A stretch of 52,383 bases of DNA from Sphingomonas elodea ATCC 31461 (GTDB lineage Bacteria; Pseudomonadota; Alphaproteobacteria; Sphingomonadales; Sphingomonadaceae), in contig NZ_AGFU01000124.1 of assembly GCF_000226955.1 (NCBI RefSeq), forward strand, positions 1-52,383, written 5' to 3'. This document shows, piece by piece, positions 1 to 8,954 of this stretch (its first letter is position 1; every line of letters starts with the position of its first letter). The notes beneath the pieces were generated by a model that did no database searches, was not told where the DNA came from, and was given only the letters and a program-made list of their open reading frames with translations. Made by a program: the position numbers and the translations under genes.

Positions 1-934
1 CGGCCGCCACTAGCGTGGCGGCATGTTCGAGGAAGCGGGCCGAGGCCGCGCCGCGCCATTGCGGGTCGCTCGGGGGGAAGTGCATGCCGATATCGCCCGC
101 GCCGATCGTGCCGAGCAGCGCATCGGTGATGGCGTGGAGCGCCACGTCCGCGTCGCTATGGCCCGACAGGCCCTTGCTATGGGGGATACGCACGCCGCCC
201 AGCCATAGCGCCTCGCCCTCGGCGAAGCGGTGGACGTCATAGCCGGTGGCGGTGCGCACGCGCATCGCCGAGGCCAGGCGCGCCTCCGCGGCGGCGAAGT
301 CGGCGGGATGGGTGATCTTTTCGAGCATCGGGTCTCCGGGGACGAGTGCGACCTGGCCACCGGCCGCGCGCAACATCTGGGCGTCGTCCGTCGCCTCCTG
401 TTCGGCGGGCCAGCGGCGATGAGCGTCGAGAATGGCGTCGAAGGCGAAGGCCTGCGGCGTCTGCACGCGGTAGAGCCGGTCGCGCGGGACGGTGTCGCCG
501 ATCACGTCGCCCGCCCCGCGCACCAGCGTGTCGGCAACGGGAAGGGCCGGGATCGCGCCGCCTTTCGCATCCAGACTGGTCAGCAGGTCATCGATCACGC
601 GGGCCGGCAGGAAAGGGCGTGCGGCGTCGTGGATCAGGACATGGCTGAACCCCCCGGCGAGCAGCGCCTCCAGACCGTTGCGCACCGACTCACGCCGGGT
701 GGCGCCGCCGGTGACGAAGGGCGTGGTGCCGAGCGCCGCTTCGAGCAGCGCCTCCTGGCCGGCGCCGATCACGGTCAGCACCGCGTCGATCTTCGGATGG
801 CTGGCGAGCGCCTGATGGGCGTAGGCGAGCAGCGGCTTTCCGCCGAGCAACGCATATTGCTTGGGCACGCTGCCCCCGGCGCGGGTGCCGCTGCCGGCGG
901 CGACGAGGATGGCGGCGGTACGGGTCGCGTTCAT
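1..934 (-). CDS. ispDF: Bifunctional IspD/IspF (MEP cytidylyltransferase / MECDP synthase), 3' end cut by window edge
   Basis: Carries out two steps of the non-mevalonate isoprenoid pathway: CTP-dependent activation of methylerythritol phosphate (IspD) and cyclisation to the cyclodiphosphate (IspF). The minus-strand reading frame opens at the ATG at 934 with [20 protein letters not shown], the nucleotidyltransferase loop, followed by [11 protein letters not shown]. From the in-frame ATG at 328 it runs into IspF, with [25 protein letters not shown] and [14 protein letters not shown] (metal and active-site motifs). The two halves are in one frame, so this is the fused form common in Alphaproteobacteria. 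About 311 residues are visible; the last part of IspF is missing. It is divergent from dusB. Confidence 0.95.
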   Translation of the reverse strand, partial: MNATRTAAILVAAGSGTRAGGSVPKQYALLGGKPLLAYAHQALASHPKIDAVLTVIGAGQEALLEAALGTTPFVTGGATRRESVRNGLEALLAGGFSHVLIHDAARPFLPARVIDDLLTSLDAKGGAIPALPVADTLVRGAGDVIGDTVPRDRLYRVQTPQAFAFDAILDAHRRWPAEQEATDDAQMLRAAGGQVALVPGDPMLEKITHPADFAAAEARLASAMRVRTATGYDVHRFAEGEALWLGGVRIPHSKGLSGHSDADVALHAITDALLGTIGAGDIGMHFPPSDPQWRGAASARFLEHAATLVAA

Positions 935-979
935 GGCGGTGCGCCTAGCCCAGTTTGCGGGGCAGGGGTAGGCCGATCG

Positions 980-1006
980 AATTCCTCCCCGTGCCGGGGA
1001 GAAATT
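980..1006. repeat. Short hairpin in the ispDF-dusB intergenic region
   Basis: Arms aattcctcccc (980-990) and ggggagaaatt (996-1006) pair at 10 of 11 positions around a 5-base loop. It sits between divergent genes, so a terminator role is unlikely; it resembles a dispersed intergenic palindrome. The rest of 935-1070 shows nothing else clear. Confidence 0.5.
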
Positions 1007-1070
1007 GGGGCGGCCTTGCCCTTGCGGCCCTGGATCGCTACATGCGCTGCCTGATTTTCAGGCAGAATTG

Positions 1071-2069
1071 ATGAGCGAACTCGCCCCCATCCAGATCGGC
1101 CCCGTGCGGGTCGAAGCCCCGGTGCTGCTTGCGCCGATGACCGGCGTGACCGACCTGCCGTTCCGGCGCGCAGTGCGGCGCTTCGGCTCGGGGCTCAACG
1201 TCACCGAGATGATCGCCAGCGCCGCCGCGATCCGCGAGACGCGGCAATCGGTGCAGAAGGCGGCCTGGGACCCGATCGAGGAGCCCGTCTCGATGCAGCT
1301 GGTCGGCTGCACCCCGCACGAAATGGCCGAGGCGGCCAAGCTCAACGAGGATCGCGGCGCCGCGATCATCGACATCAACATGGGCTGCCCGGTCCGCAAG
1401 GTGACCAACGGCGATGCCGGCTCCGCACTGATGCGCGATCTCGACCATGCCGGCGCGATCATCCGCGCCTGTGTCGACGCGGTGCAGGCGCCCGTGACGG
1501 TCAAGATGCGGATGGGCTGGGACCATGACAGCCTCAACGCCCCCGACCTCGCGAAGATCGCCCAGGACCTCGGCGCCAAGCTGGTGACGGTCCATGGCCG
1601 CACCCGCAACCAGATGTATCGCGGCTCGGCCGACTGGAGCTTCGTGCGCCGGGTGAAGGATGCCGTCTCGATCCCGGTGATCGTCAACGGCGATATCTGC
1701 TCGGTGGCCGATGCGCGTGAGGCGCTGGCCCAATCGGGCGCGGACGGCGTGATGATCGGTCGCGGCGCGTACGGCAAGCCGTGGATCCTCCGCCAGGTAA
1801 TGGACGCGCTGACCGGCAAGGGCGACAGGCCCGAGCCCACGATCGAAGAACAATATCGCGTTATTACCGAGCATTACATCGAGACGCTTGCCCATTATGG
1901 CAACGAGGTGGGCGTCAACATGATGCGCAAGCATCTCGGCTGGTATACCAAGGGGCTGCACGGCTCGGCCGAGTTCCGCAACAAGGTGAACCAGGTGGTC
2001 GATCCGGTGAAGGTGCTGGACATGCTGGCGGAGTTCTACGAGCCGTGGCTTTCCCGCGCGGCGGCCTGA
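1071..2069 (+). CDS. dusB: tRNA dihydrouridine synthase B
   Basis: FMN- and NADPH-dependent reduction of uridines in tRNA to dihydrouridine, in the cytoplasm. The 332-residue product has the Dus barrel: [15 protein letters not shown] near the N-terminus, [20 protein letters not shown] with the catalytic Cys near residue 100, [19 protein letters not shown] and [16 protein letters not shown]. The frame stays open upstream, but the ATG at 1071 begins right where similarity to the family starts. It heads the nifR3/dusB-ntr cluster and its 3' end overlaps ntrB, so it is probably co-transcribed with it. Confidence 0.96.
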   Translation: MSELAPIQIGPVRVEAPVLLAPMTGVTDLPFRRAVRRFGSGLNVTEMIASAAAIRETRQSVQKAAWDPIEEPVSMQLVGCTPHEMAEAAKLNEDRGAAIIDINMGCPVRKVTNGDAGSALMRDLDHAGAIIRACVDAVQAPVTVKMRMGWDHDSLNAPDLAKIAQDLGAKLVTVHGRTRNQMYRGSADWSFVRRVKDAVSIPVIVNGDICSVADAREALAQSGADGVMIGRGAYGKPWILRQVMDALTGKGDRPEPTIEEQYRVITEHYIETLAHYGNEVGVNMMRKHLGWYTKGLHGSAEFRNKVNQVVDPVKVLDMLAEFYEPWLSRAAA

Positions 2070-3154
2070 AGCGGTTCCGCCCGCAAACCGTCGAAGGACC
2101 GAGTTTCGCCGAACTGTTCGGCGCGCTGCCGGTGGCCGTGCTTGTGCTCGACCCCGATGGTCGCATCGCTCACGCCAACCCGGCCTGCGAGGTGCTGCTC
2201 AATCACAGCGAGACCAGCATGGTCGGGCAGCCCTATGACGCCGTCCTGCTGCCGCCCGAGGATTACAGCACCCGGCGCGACGGCCGCGGCTTCGCGGCGT
2301 TCGATGCGGAGATCGAGGCGGTTCGGGGTACGCGGCTGCGCGTCGACTTCCTAGAGACGCAGGTGCCCGATCATCCCGGCTGGCGGATCGTGACGCTGCA
2401 CCACGCCCCCCAGGCGCGCCGGATGGCGCACGGGCTGGATCGCACCGCAGGCGCCCGCGCGGCGATCGGCGCCGCGGCGATGCTGGGGCACGAGATCAAG
2501 AACCCGCTCTCGGGCATCCGCGGTGCCGCCCAGCTGCTCCAGAATGGCGGCGACCCCGAGACCAACGACGAACTCACCCGCCTGATCACCACCGAGGTGG
2601 ACCGGATCGCCGCGCTGATCGACCGGATGCAGGATTTCACCGACACCCGCCCGCTCGACCTGCAGCCGACCAACATCTACCCGCTGCTCGATCACGGGCG
2701 GCGCGTGGCGCTGGCGGGGTTCGCGAGGGGCATCGTGATCGAGGAATGGTTCGATCCGTCGCTGCCCCCCGTACTCGTCGACCGCGACGCCTTTCTGCAG
2801 GTGCTGATCAACCTCCTCAAGAACGCGGCCGAGGCGCTGAACGGCCTTGCCCAGCCGCGCATCATCCTGTCGACGGCCTTTCGCCACGGCATGTCGGTCA
2901 GTGCCGGACCCGGCCAGCCGCGCCGGCCGCTGCCGATCGAGATCTGCGTGATGGACAACGGTCCCGGCGCCCCCGCCGACATTGCCGAGCATCTGTTCGA
3001 GCCGTTCGTCTCGGGCAAGCCGGAGGGGAAGGGGCTGGGATTGCCGCTCGTCGAGAAACTGGTGCGGGATATGGGCGGCATCGTCCAATATGCCCGCGAA
3101 CGCGAACCGGAGGTTACGGTGTTCCGCATCCTGTTGCCGCGAGCCAAGGCATGA
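2045..3154 (+). CDS. ntrB: Nitrogen regulation sensor histidine kinase NtrB
   Basis: Cytoplasmic PAS-type kinase that phosphorylates or dephosphorylates NtrC in response to nitrogen status through PII. An N-terminal PAS-like region (about residues 18-130) contains [20 protein letters not shown]. The H-box is [13 protein letters not shown] with His about 149, the N-box [14 protein letters not shown], then DNGPG and [13 protein letters not shown]. No membrane segment is visible, as expected. The GTG at 2045 is chosen because a GGAG lies about 11 bases upstream and no ATG is suitably placed; it overlaps dusB by 25 bases. The stop overlaps the ntrC ATG. The exact start is uncertain by a few codons. 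Confidence 0.93.
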   Translation: MAFPRGGLKRFRPQTVEGPSFAELFGALPVAVLVLDPDGRIAHANPACEVLLNHSETSMVGQPYDAVLLPPEDYSTRRDGRGFAAFDAEIEAVRGTRLRVDFLETQVPDHPGWRIVTLHHAPQARRMAHGLDRTAGARAAIGAAAMLGHEIKNPLSGIRGAAQLLQNGGDPETNDELTRLITTEVDRIAALIDRMQDFTDTRPLDLQPTNIYPLLDHGRRVALAGFARGIVIEEWFDPSLPPVLVDRDAFLQVLINLLKNAAEALNGLAQPRIILSTAFRHGMSVSAGPGQPRRPLPIEICVMDNGPGAPADIAEHLFEPFVSGKPEGKGLGLPLVEKLVRDMGGIVQYAREREPEVTVFRILLPRAKA

Positions 3155-4590
3155 CGCCCGGCTCGGTACTGGTCGTCGACGACGACGCCGCGATCCGCAC
3201 CGTCGTCGCCGCCGCGCTGAAGCGAGAAGGGCACCGTGTCGCCACCGCCGCCAGCGTCGCCGAGCTGCGGCGGGCGCTGACCACAGGTCTGCCCGACGTG
3301 CTGGTGACCGACGTGGTGCTGCCCGACGGCAACGGCCTCGACGTCGTGTCCGGGCTGATGGCGCAGCATCCGGCGCTGCCCGTGATCGTCTTCTCCGCCC
3401 AGAACACGCTGGCGACCGCGGTGCGCGCCACGGAAGTGGGCGCGTTCGACTATCTGCCCAAGCCGTTCGACCTCGATGTGCTGACCCATGCGGTGCAGAG
3501 CGCGATGGCGCGCGGCAGGCGCCGCCCGGCGGACCAGCCGGATGCGGAGCAGGGCGGGGGTCCGTCGCTGATCGGCCGCTCCCCGGCGATGCAGGAGGTG
3601 TACCGGGTGATCGCCCGCGTCGTCTCCAACGATCTCACCGTGCTGATCAGCGGCGAGTCGGGAACCGGCAAGGAACTGGTCGCCAAGGCGATTCACGATC
3701 TCGGGCCCCGTCGCCGCGCGCCGTTCGTCGCGCTCAACATGGCGGCGATCCCGCGCGAGCTGATCGAGGCCGAGCTGTTCGGCCATGAGCGCGGTGCCTT
3801 CACCGGCGCGCAGGCCCGTGTCGCCGGCAAGTTCGAGCAGGCGGCCGGCGGTACGCTGTTCCTCGACGAGATCGGCGACATGCCGATGGACGCCCAGACC
3901 CGGCTGCTGCGTGTACTCCAGTCCGGCGAGTTCACCACCGTCGGCGGCGCGCGGACGATCCGCGCCGACGTCCGCATCGTCGCGGCGACCAACAAGGATC
4001 TGGGCCAACTGGTCCAGGTCGGCCAGTTCCGCGAGGACCTGTTCTACCGTTTGAACGTTGTGCCGATCAGCCTGCCGGCGCTGCGCGAGCGGCGGCAGGA
4101 CATTCCGCTGCTCGCCCGCCATTTCCTGGACCGTGCGGCCGAGGACGGACTGCCGCGCAAGCAGCTCGACAAGGACGCGGTGGCGCTGCTCGAGACGCTG
4201 GACTGGCCGGGCAATGTCCGTGAGCTGGAAAACCTGATGCGGCGCATCGCCGCCTTGTCGCGCGACGAGTGGATAGACGCGGCGGCACTCCGTCGGGCGC
4301 TCGGGGACGGCGGCGGGGTTGCACCGGTTGTGCGCGATGCAGGCATCGAGGCGGCGATCCGCGCCCGGCTGGAACGGATCGCGCTGGAAGAACCCCGCGC
4401 GCTGGACGACGGCACCCTCTACGACCGGATCATCGGGGAAGTGGAACGGCCGCTGATCGAGATGATGCTTGCCCGGCACCAGAACAACCAGCTGCGCGCC
4501 GCGCGTGCGCTGGGCATCAACCGGAACACGCTCCGCAAGCGGCTGGACACGCTTGGCATCGCCCCGCGCGGGGAGGATGGCGGGGGGTGA
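3151..4590 (+). CDS. ntrC: Sigma-54-dependent nitrogen response regulator NtrC
   Basis: Enhancer-binding activator of nitrogen-assimilation promoters. The 479 residues comprise a receiver domain (phosphoacceptor Asp about 54 in VLVTDVVLPDG, Lys in LPKPFD), an AAA+ core with Walker A GESGTGKELVAKAI, the sigma-54 contact loop GAFTGA intact, Walker B GTLFLDEIGDMP, and a Fis-type helix-turn-helix at the end (NNQLRAARALGINRNTLRKR). Start ATG 3151 overlaps the ntrB stop (ATGA), implying translational coupling. Confidence 0.97.
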   Translation: MTPGSVLVVDDDAAIRTVVAAALKREGHRVATAASVAELRRALTTGLPDVLVTDVVLPDGNGLDVVSGLMAQHPALPVIVFSAQNTLATAVRATEVGAFDYLPKPFDLDVLTHAVQSAMARGRRRPADQPDAEQGGGPSLIGRSPAMQEVYRVIARVVSNDLTVLISGESGTGKELVAKAIHDLGPRRRAPFVALNMAAIPRELIEAELFGHERGAFTGAQARVAGKFEQAAGGTLFLDEIGDMPMDAQTRLLRVLQSGEFTTVGGARTIRADVRIVAATNKDLGQLVQVGQFREDLFYRLNVVPISLPALRERRQDIPLLARHFLDRAAEDGLPRKQLDKDAVALLETLDWPGNVRELENLMRRIAALSRDEWIDAAALRRALGDGGGVAPVVRDAGIEAAIRARLERIALEEPRALDDGTLYDRIIGEVERPLIEMMLARHQNNQLRAARALGINRNTLRKRLDTLGIAPRGEDGGG

Positions 4591-4614
4591 GACACGTCCC
4601 TTGCGCCATGTTGA

Positions 4615-4635
4615 CGCGATTGCGTGACAATCGCG
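4615..4635. promoter_or_regulatory. Perfect inverted repeat upstream of ntrY
   Basis: CGCGATTG (4615-4622) and CAATCGCG (4628-4635) form an 8-base perfect inverted repeat around a 5-base spacer, 25 bases after the ntrC stop and 49 bases before the ntrY ATG. The geometry suits a dimeric regulator. It has no T-tract, which argues against a plain terminator. Function is inference. Confidence 0.45.
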
Positions 4636-4683
4636 CAATATTCTGTGTTCTTTCGGCCACATTCCCTGTGTATCAAGGGGGCA

Positions 4684-6954
4684 ATGGTCGCCGTAACTCC
4701 AGCGAGTCTCGATAGCCCGAAGGATTGGTCGCGCCCGCGCCGCGCCTTCCGGCTGGTCGAGTTCGGGGTGCTGGCGATCGCGCTGGCGACGCCCATCGCC
4801 ACCTTCTGGTTCGTTCAGGGGAATTCGAAGCAGCAGCTGTTCAGCCCCGGCGTCGCCGCGACGCTGCTGCTCGCCAACCTGCTGCCCTATGTCGCGCTGA
4901 TCGTGCTGATCGGCAGGCGGATCGCGATCAATCGGACGGCACGCTCGGCGCTGGAGGGCGGCGGGCGGCTGCACGTGCGGCTGGTGGCGGTGTTCACCCT
5001 GATGGCCAGCGTGCCGATCGTGCTCGCGGTGATCGCCGCCTCGATCATGTTCCAGTCGGGCATCCAGCTCTGGGGATCGGAGCGGGCGCGCGGCGCGCTC
5101 ACTTCCACCCAGGCGCTTGCCAATGAAGGCAAGAAGCTGGTGATCGAGAACTGGCGGGGGGAAGCCCGGCAGATGGTCAGCGACATGCTGGAAATCGCTC
5201 CCGACGTGCCAGAGCAGTCGGCCGTTTTCCAGGACTGGTTCCTGCGGCAGACCTATTTCCGCAAGTTCTTCCAGTCGGTCCTCTTCCGCGTCGTCGACGG
5301 CGAGCATGTCGAGGCGCTGTACGCCTATGAGGCACCCTCCGCGCCGACCTTCACGCGCCGTGTTTCGAGCAACGTCCTGAAGGTGCTGCGCAACGAGGAC
5401 AGCTTCATCAATTATGATTCGGAGATGGTGTGGGTCGTCACCCCGGTGAACCGGTCCAAGAAGCTGTTCCTCTATGTGGCGACCCCCAACAATGTCGAGT
5501 TTCTCAACCGCCAGAACCTCGCCTCCGATCGGATCGGCCGCGAATATTCCGCGCTGATCGCCCGGTCGCGGGCGCTGCAACTGCAGTTCAACGCGGTGCT
5601 GTTCGGCGTCGCGTTGCTGATCGTCGGTATCGCCACCTGGATCGCGCTGGCAGTGGCGGATCGGCTGGTGCGGCCGGTCGACCAGCTCGTCCAGGCCGCG
5701 CGGCAGGTGGCGGACGGCGACCTCGGCGCGCGGGTGCCGACGCCGGAGACGATCGACGAGATCGCGACCCTCGGCATCGCCTTTAACAGCATGACCGAGC
5801 GGCTGCAGGACCAGACCAGCGCGCTCGTCACCGCCAACGCCCAGCTCGACAGCCGCCGTGCGCTGATCGAGGCGGTGCTTTCCGGCGTGTCGGCAGGCGT
5901 GATCGCGATCGGTAGCGACCACCGGGTGCGGCTGATCAACGCCTCCGCCAATGCGCTGCTCCGCCACAAGGCCGAGGATCCCGTCGGCCTCCCGCTGGAG
6001 GCGCTCGCGCCCGAGCTGGAGGCGATGCTGGCCAGCGGCGAGCGCGAGGGCATCGTCCAGATCGCCGCCGGCACGGACGCGCGGACGCTGGCGGTGAAGG
6101 TAACCTCGGATGAAGGCGGCCAGGTCTTCACCTTCGACGACATCACCCAGCAGCTCAACGACCAGCGCCGCGCCGCCTGGGCGGATGTCGCCCGGCGTAT
6201 CGCGCACGAGATCAAGAACCCGCTGACCCCGATCCAGCTCGCGGCCGAGCGGCTCCAGCGGCGCTACGGAAAGCAGGTCGACCAGAGCGACGGCGTTTTC
6301 GCGCGGCTGACCGAAACGATCGTCCGCCAGGTCGGCGATCTTCGGCGGATGGTGGACGAATTCTCGTCCTTCGCGCGGATGCCCAAGCCGATGTTCCGTC
6401 GCGAGTCGCTGCTCGACATCGCCCGCCAGTCGATGTTCCTGCACGAGGTCGCCCATCCGGCGCTGCGCTTCACGCTCGACGCGCCCGATCCGGCGCCGAC
6501 GCTGGTCTGCGATCGCCGCCAGATCGGCCAGGCGCTGACAAATGTCGTCAAGAACGCCGTAGAGGCGATCGAGGCGCGGAACGAGGCGGCCGCCGGCGCC
6601 GGCGCCGAGCTGCCGCAGGGCGAGGTCCAGCTGACGATCGCGCCCGAGGCCGAGGGCAAGCTGGTCCTGACCCTGGCCGACAATGGCGTGGGCCTGCCGG
6701 TCGAGCGCGACCGGATTGTCGAGCCCTATATGACCACCCGCAGCCGCGGCACGGGGCTGGGGCTCGCGATCGTCAAGAAGATCGTCGAGGAACATTGCGG
6801 CACCATCGCCTTCGCCGATCGCCCCGGCGGCGGCACGTTGGTGACCCTGTGCTTTGATACCGCAGCGCTGGCTGGCGTTGCGCTGACCGACACGCCGGAC
6901 GACGCAAAGGATGCGCGCCCGGCGATGCTCACCCGAACCGGAAGCAGAGTATGA
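4684..6954 (+). CDS. ntrY: Membrane sensor histidine kinase NtrY
   Basis: Membrane partner of NtrX. The 756-residue protein starts with hydrophobic segments (VLAIALATPIATFWF; LLANLLPYVALIVLIG; VFTLMASVPIVLAVIAASIMF) and a periplasmic region, then another membrane helix (FGVALLIVGIATWIALAVA), a HAMP domain (RPVDQLVQAARQVADGDLGARV), a PAS region, an H-box (RRIAHEIKNPLTPIQLAAERL) and an ATPase domain (LTNVVKNAVEAIE, ADNGVGLP, GTGLGLAIVKKIV). The ATG at 4684 follows AAGGGG closely; an upstream in-frame ATG at 4624 overlaps the inverted repeat and is less likely. Confidence 0.94.
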   Translation: MVAVTPASLDSPKDWSRPRRAFRLVEFGVLAIALATPIATFWFVQGNSKQQLFSPGVAATLLLANLLPYVALIVLIGRRIAINRTARSALEGGGRLHVRLVAVFTLMASVPIVLAVIAASIMFQSGIQLWGSERARGALTSTQALANEGKKLVIENWRGEARQMVSDMLEIAPDVPEQSAVFQDWFLRQTYFRKFFQSVLFRVVDGEHVEALYAYEAPSAPTFTRRVSSNVLKVLRNEDSFINYDSEMVWVVTPVNRSKKLFLYVATPNNVEFLNRQNLASDRIGREYSALIARSRALQLQFNAVLFGVALLIVGIATWIALAVADRLVRPVDQLVQAARQVADGDLGARVPTPETIDEIATLGIAFNSMTERLQDQTSALVTANAQLDSRRALIEAVLSGVSAGVIAIGSDHRVRLINASANALLRHKAEDPVGLPLEALAPELEAMLASGEREGIVQIAAGTDARTLAVKVTSDEGGQVFTFDDITQQLNDQRRAAWADVARRIAHEIKNPLTPIQLAAERLQRRYGKQVDQSDGVFARLTETIVRQVGDLRRMVDEFSSFARMPKPMFRRESLLDIARQSMFLHEVAHPALRFTLDAPDPAPTLVCDRRQIGQALTNVVKNAVEAIEARNEAAAGAGAELPQGEVQLTIAPEAEGKLVLTLADNGVGLPVERDRIVEPYMTTRSRGTGLGLAIVKKIVEEHCGTIAFADRPGGGTLVTLCFDTAALAGVALTDTPDDAKDARPAMLTRTGSRV

Positions 6955-8330
6955 GCCTGGACATTCTCGTCGTCGACGATGAACGCGACATCCGCGAACT
7001 GGTAGCCGGCGTGCTGGAGGACGAGGGGTACGCCACCCGCAACGCCGCGGACAGCGACTCCGCCCTGGAAGCGATCGCCGAGCGGCGACCGAGCCTTGTG
7101 CTGCTCGACGTGTGGCTGCAGGGCTCGCGGCTCGACGGGCTGGAACTGCTCGACGAGATCAAGCGGCGCGATCCCTCGATCCCGGTGCTGGTGATTTCGG
7201 GCCATGGCAATCTCGACACCGCCGTCGCGGCGATCCGGCGCGGCGCTTCGGACTTCATCGAGAAGCCGTTCGAGGCCGAACGGCTGCTGCTGATGGTCGC
7301 CCGCGCGACCGAGACCGAGCGGCTGCGGCGCGAAGTCGCCTCGCTGCGGGCGGTGGCGGGGCGGGGGACGGACCTGCACGGCACCTCCACCGCGATCAAC
7401 ACCGTCCGCGCGACCCTCAAACGGGTTGCCTCCACCGGCAGCCGAGTGCTGATCACCGGCGGCGCTGGCGTCGGCAAGGAGGTCGCCGCCCGCCTGCTCC
7501 ACGGCTGGAGCCAGCGCGCCGATGCGCCCTTCGTGATCGTCAGCGCCGCCCGCATGACGCCCGAGCGGGTCGACGAGGAGCTTTTCGGCGTGGAGGAGGG
7601 CGGGGACCTCGTTCGTCCAGGCCTGCTCGAACAGGCGCATGGCGGCACGCTGTTCCTCGACGAGATCGCCGACATGCCGGTCGCCACCCAGGCGCGCATC
7701 CTGCGCGTGCTGACCGACCAGAGCTTCAGCCGCGTCGGCGGCACCCGCATCGTGAAGGTCGACGTTCGCGTTGTTTCCGCTACCGCGCGCGACCTGATGG
7801 AGGAAATCTCGGCCGGCCGCTTCCGCGAGGATCTCTATTACCGGCTGAACGTGGTGCCGGTGCCGATCCCGTCGCTCACCGATCGCCGCGAGGACATTCC
7901 GCCGCTGGTCGAGCATTATGTCGCGCACTACGCCTCCGAACGCCGCGTGCCGACGCCGGAGATCGCCGCCGATGCGATGGTGGCGCTGCAAAGCTATGAC
8001 TGGCCGGGCAATGTCCGCCAGCTGCGGAACGTCGTCGAGCGCACGGTGATCCTGGCACCGGGCGACCGGATCGGCCGGATCGACGTGGACCTCCTGCCGC
8101 CCGAAGTGCTGGGCCGACAGAATGAGGCCGGCAACGGCATGGCTTCCAACGCGATCATGGGCGCACCGCTCAAGGAAGCGCGCGAGAGCTTCGAGCGCGA
8201 ATATCTGCGCGTGCAGATCCGCCGCTTCTCGGGCAACATCTCGCGCACCGCCAGCTTCATCGGCATGGAGCGATCGGCGCTCCACCGGAAGCTCAAGCTC
8301 CTCGGCATCACCGACGCGCGCGACGACTGA
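6951..8330 (+). CDS. ntrX: Response regulator NtrX with degenerate sigma-54 loop
   Basis: Partner of NtrY, tied in Alphaproteobacteria to nitrogen and redox control. The 459 residues show a receiver domain (MSLDILVVDDERDIRELV; Asp about 53 in LVLLDVWLQ), an AAA+ core with a modified Walker A (GGAGVGKEVAARLL) and Walker B (GTLFLDEIADMP), and a Fis-type helix-turn-helix (NISRTASFIGMERSALHRKLK). The position of the GAFTGA loop reads FGVEEGGDLVRPG, so sigma-54 contact is probably lost, which is known for alphaproteobacterial NtrX. ATGA overlap with ntrY. Confidence 0.95.
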   Translation: MSLDILVVDDERDIRELVAGVLEDEGYATRNAADSDSALEAIAERRPSLVLLDVWLQGSRLDGLELLDEIKRRDPSIPVLVISGHGNLDTAVAAIRRGASDFIEKPFEAERLLLMVARATETERLRREVASLRAVAGRGTDLHGTSTAINTVRATLKRVASTGSRVLITGGAGVGKEVAARLLHGWSQRADAPFVIVSAARMTPERVDEELFGVEEGGDLVRPGLLEQAHGGTLFLDEIADMPVATQARILRVLTDQSFSRVGGTRIVKVDVRVVSATARDLMEEISAGRFREDLYYRLNVVPVPIPSLTDRREDIPPLVEHYVAHYASERRVPTPEIAADAMVALQSYDWPGNVRQLRNVVERTVILAPGDRIGRIDVDLLPPEVLGRQNEAGNGMASNAIMGAPLKEARESFEREYLRVQIRRFSGNISRTASFIGMERSALHRKLKLLGITDARDD

Positions 8331-8373
8331 GCGCCTATGGACGCGGGCGGGGGAACGTCCTAGATTGATATCC

Positions 8374-8432
8374 GACGCCAGGGTGGCGTCGACCCTGACG
8401 CCGGGAACGGCGCATCGCGGGACAAATCCCGC
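8374..8432 (+). promoter_or_regulatory. Two hairpins in the ntrX-hfq intergenic leader
   Basis: GACGCC/GGCGTC (8374-8379, 8385-8390; loop AGGGT) and GCGGGA/TCCCGC (8417-8422, 8427-8432; loop CAAA) are perfect 6-base stems. The second is followed by an A-rich stretch and the AACGGAG ribosome-binding site of hfq (ATG 8456). The first could end the ntr transcript; the second lies in the hfq leader, where Hfq of other bacteria binds its own mRNA. Roles are inference. Confidence 0.4.
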
Positions 8433-8455
8433 CAAGAATAAACGGAGCCAACCAT

Positions 8456-8947
8456 ATGGCAGAGAAGCAGACGTCGCTTCAGGACCTGTTCCTCAACTCG
8501 CTGCGCCGGTCGAAGACGCCGGTCACCATGTTCCTCGTCAAGGGCGTCAAGCTCCAGGGGATCGTGACCTGGTTCGACAATTTTTCGGTGCTGCTCCGCC
8601 GCGACGGCCAGTCGCAGCTGATCTACAAGCACGCGATCTCGACGATCATGCCGTCCGGCCCGATGGACCTGGCCGCGCTGCTCGACGCCGCGGGCGAGTA
8701 TCAGCACAAGAACCCGGTGCTGCAGGAAATCTTCCTCAACGCCGTGCGCAAGGCGCAGGAAAACGTCACGATGTTCTTGGTGAACGGTGTGATGCTCCAG
8801 GGCCAGATCGCCGCGTTCGACCTGTTCTGCATGCTGCTCCAGCGCGAGGGCATGGCCCAGCTGGTCTACAAGCATGCCGTCTCCACCATCCAGCCCGCGC
8901 ATCCGCTGAACCTCGCCGAGGAAACCAATAGCGGCGACGACGATTGA
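8456..8947 (+). CDS. hfq: RNA chaperone Hfq, tandem two-domain form
   Basis: Sm-like RNA chaperone for sRNA-mRNA pairing. Normal Hfq has one Sm domain in 70-110 residues; this 163-residue chain holds two. Copy 1 spans about residues 8-67 ([24 protein letters not shown] at 57-63). Copy 2 spans about 89-148 ([24 protein letters not shown] at 138-144). Both keep the Gln, Lys and His of the uridine-binding proximal face. The distal-face Tyr of E. coli is Phe in both. The rim motif is RRSK in copy 1 and RKAQ in copy 2. A linker of about 20 residues joins them and the tail is acidic (DDD). Three chains could form a six-domain ring. A good ribosome-binding site (AACGGAG) precedes the ATG; hflX follows after 7 bases. 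Confidence 0.96.
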   Translation: MAEKQTSLQDLFLNSLRRSKTPVTMFLVKGVKLQGIVTWFDNFSVLLRRDGQSQLIYKHAISTIMPSGPMDLAALLDAAGEYQHKNPVLQEIFLNAVRKAQENVTMFLVNGVMLQGQIAAFDLFCMLLQREGMAQLVYKHAVSTIQPAHPLNLAEETNSGDDD

Positions 8948-8954
8948 CATCGGC

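Noticed and set aside
2692-6795. A 1367-codon open frame on the minus strand across ntrB, ntrC and ntrY
   Set aside because: GC-rich shadow of three well-supported plus-strand genes; the translation is Arg/His/Asp-rich with no recognisable domain.
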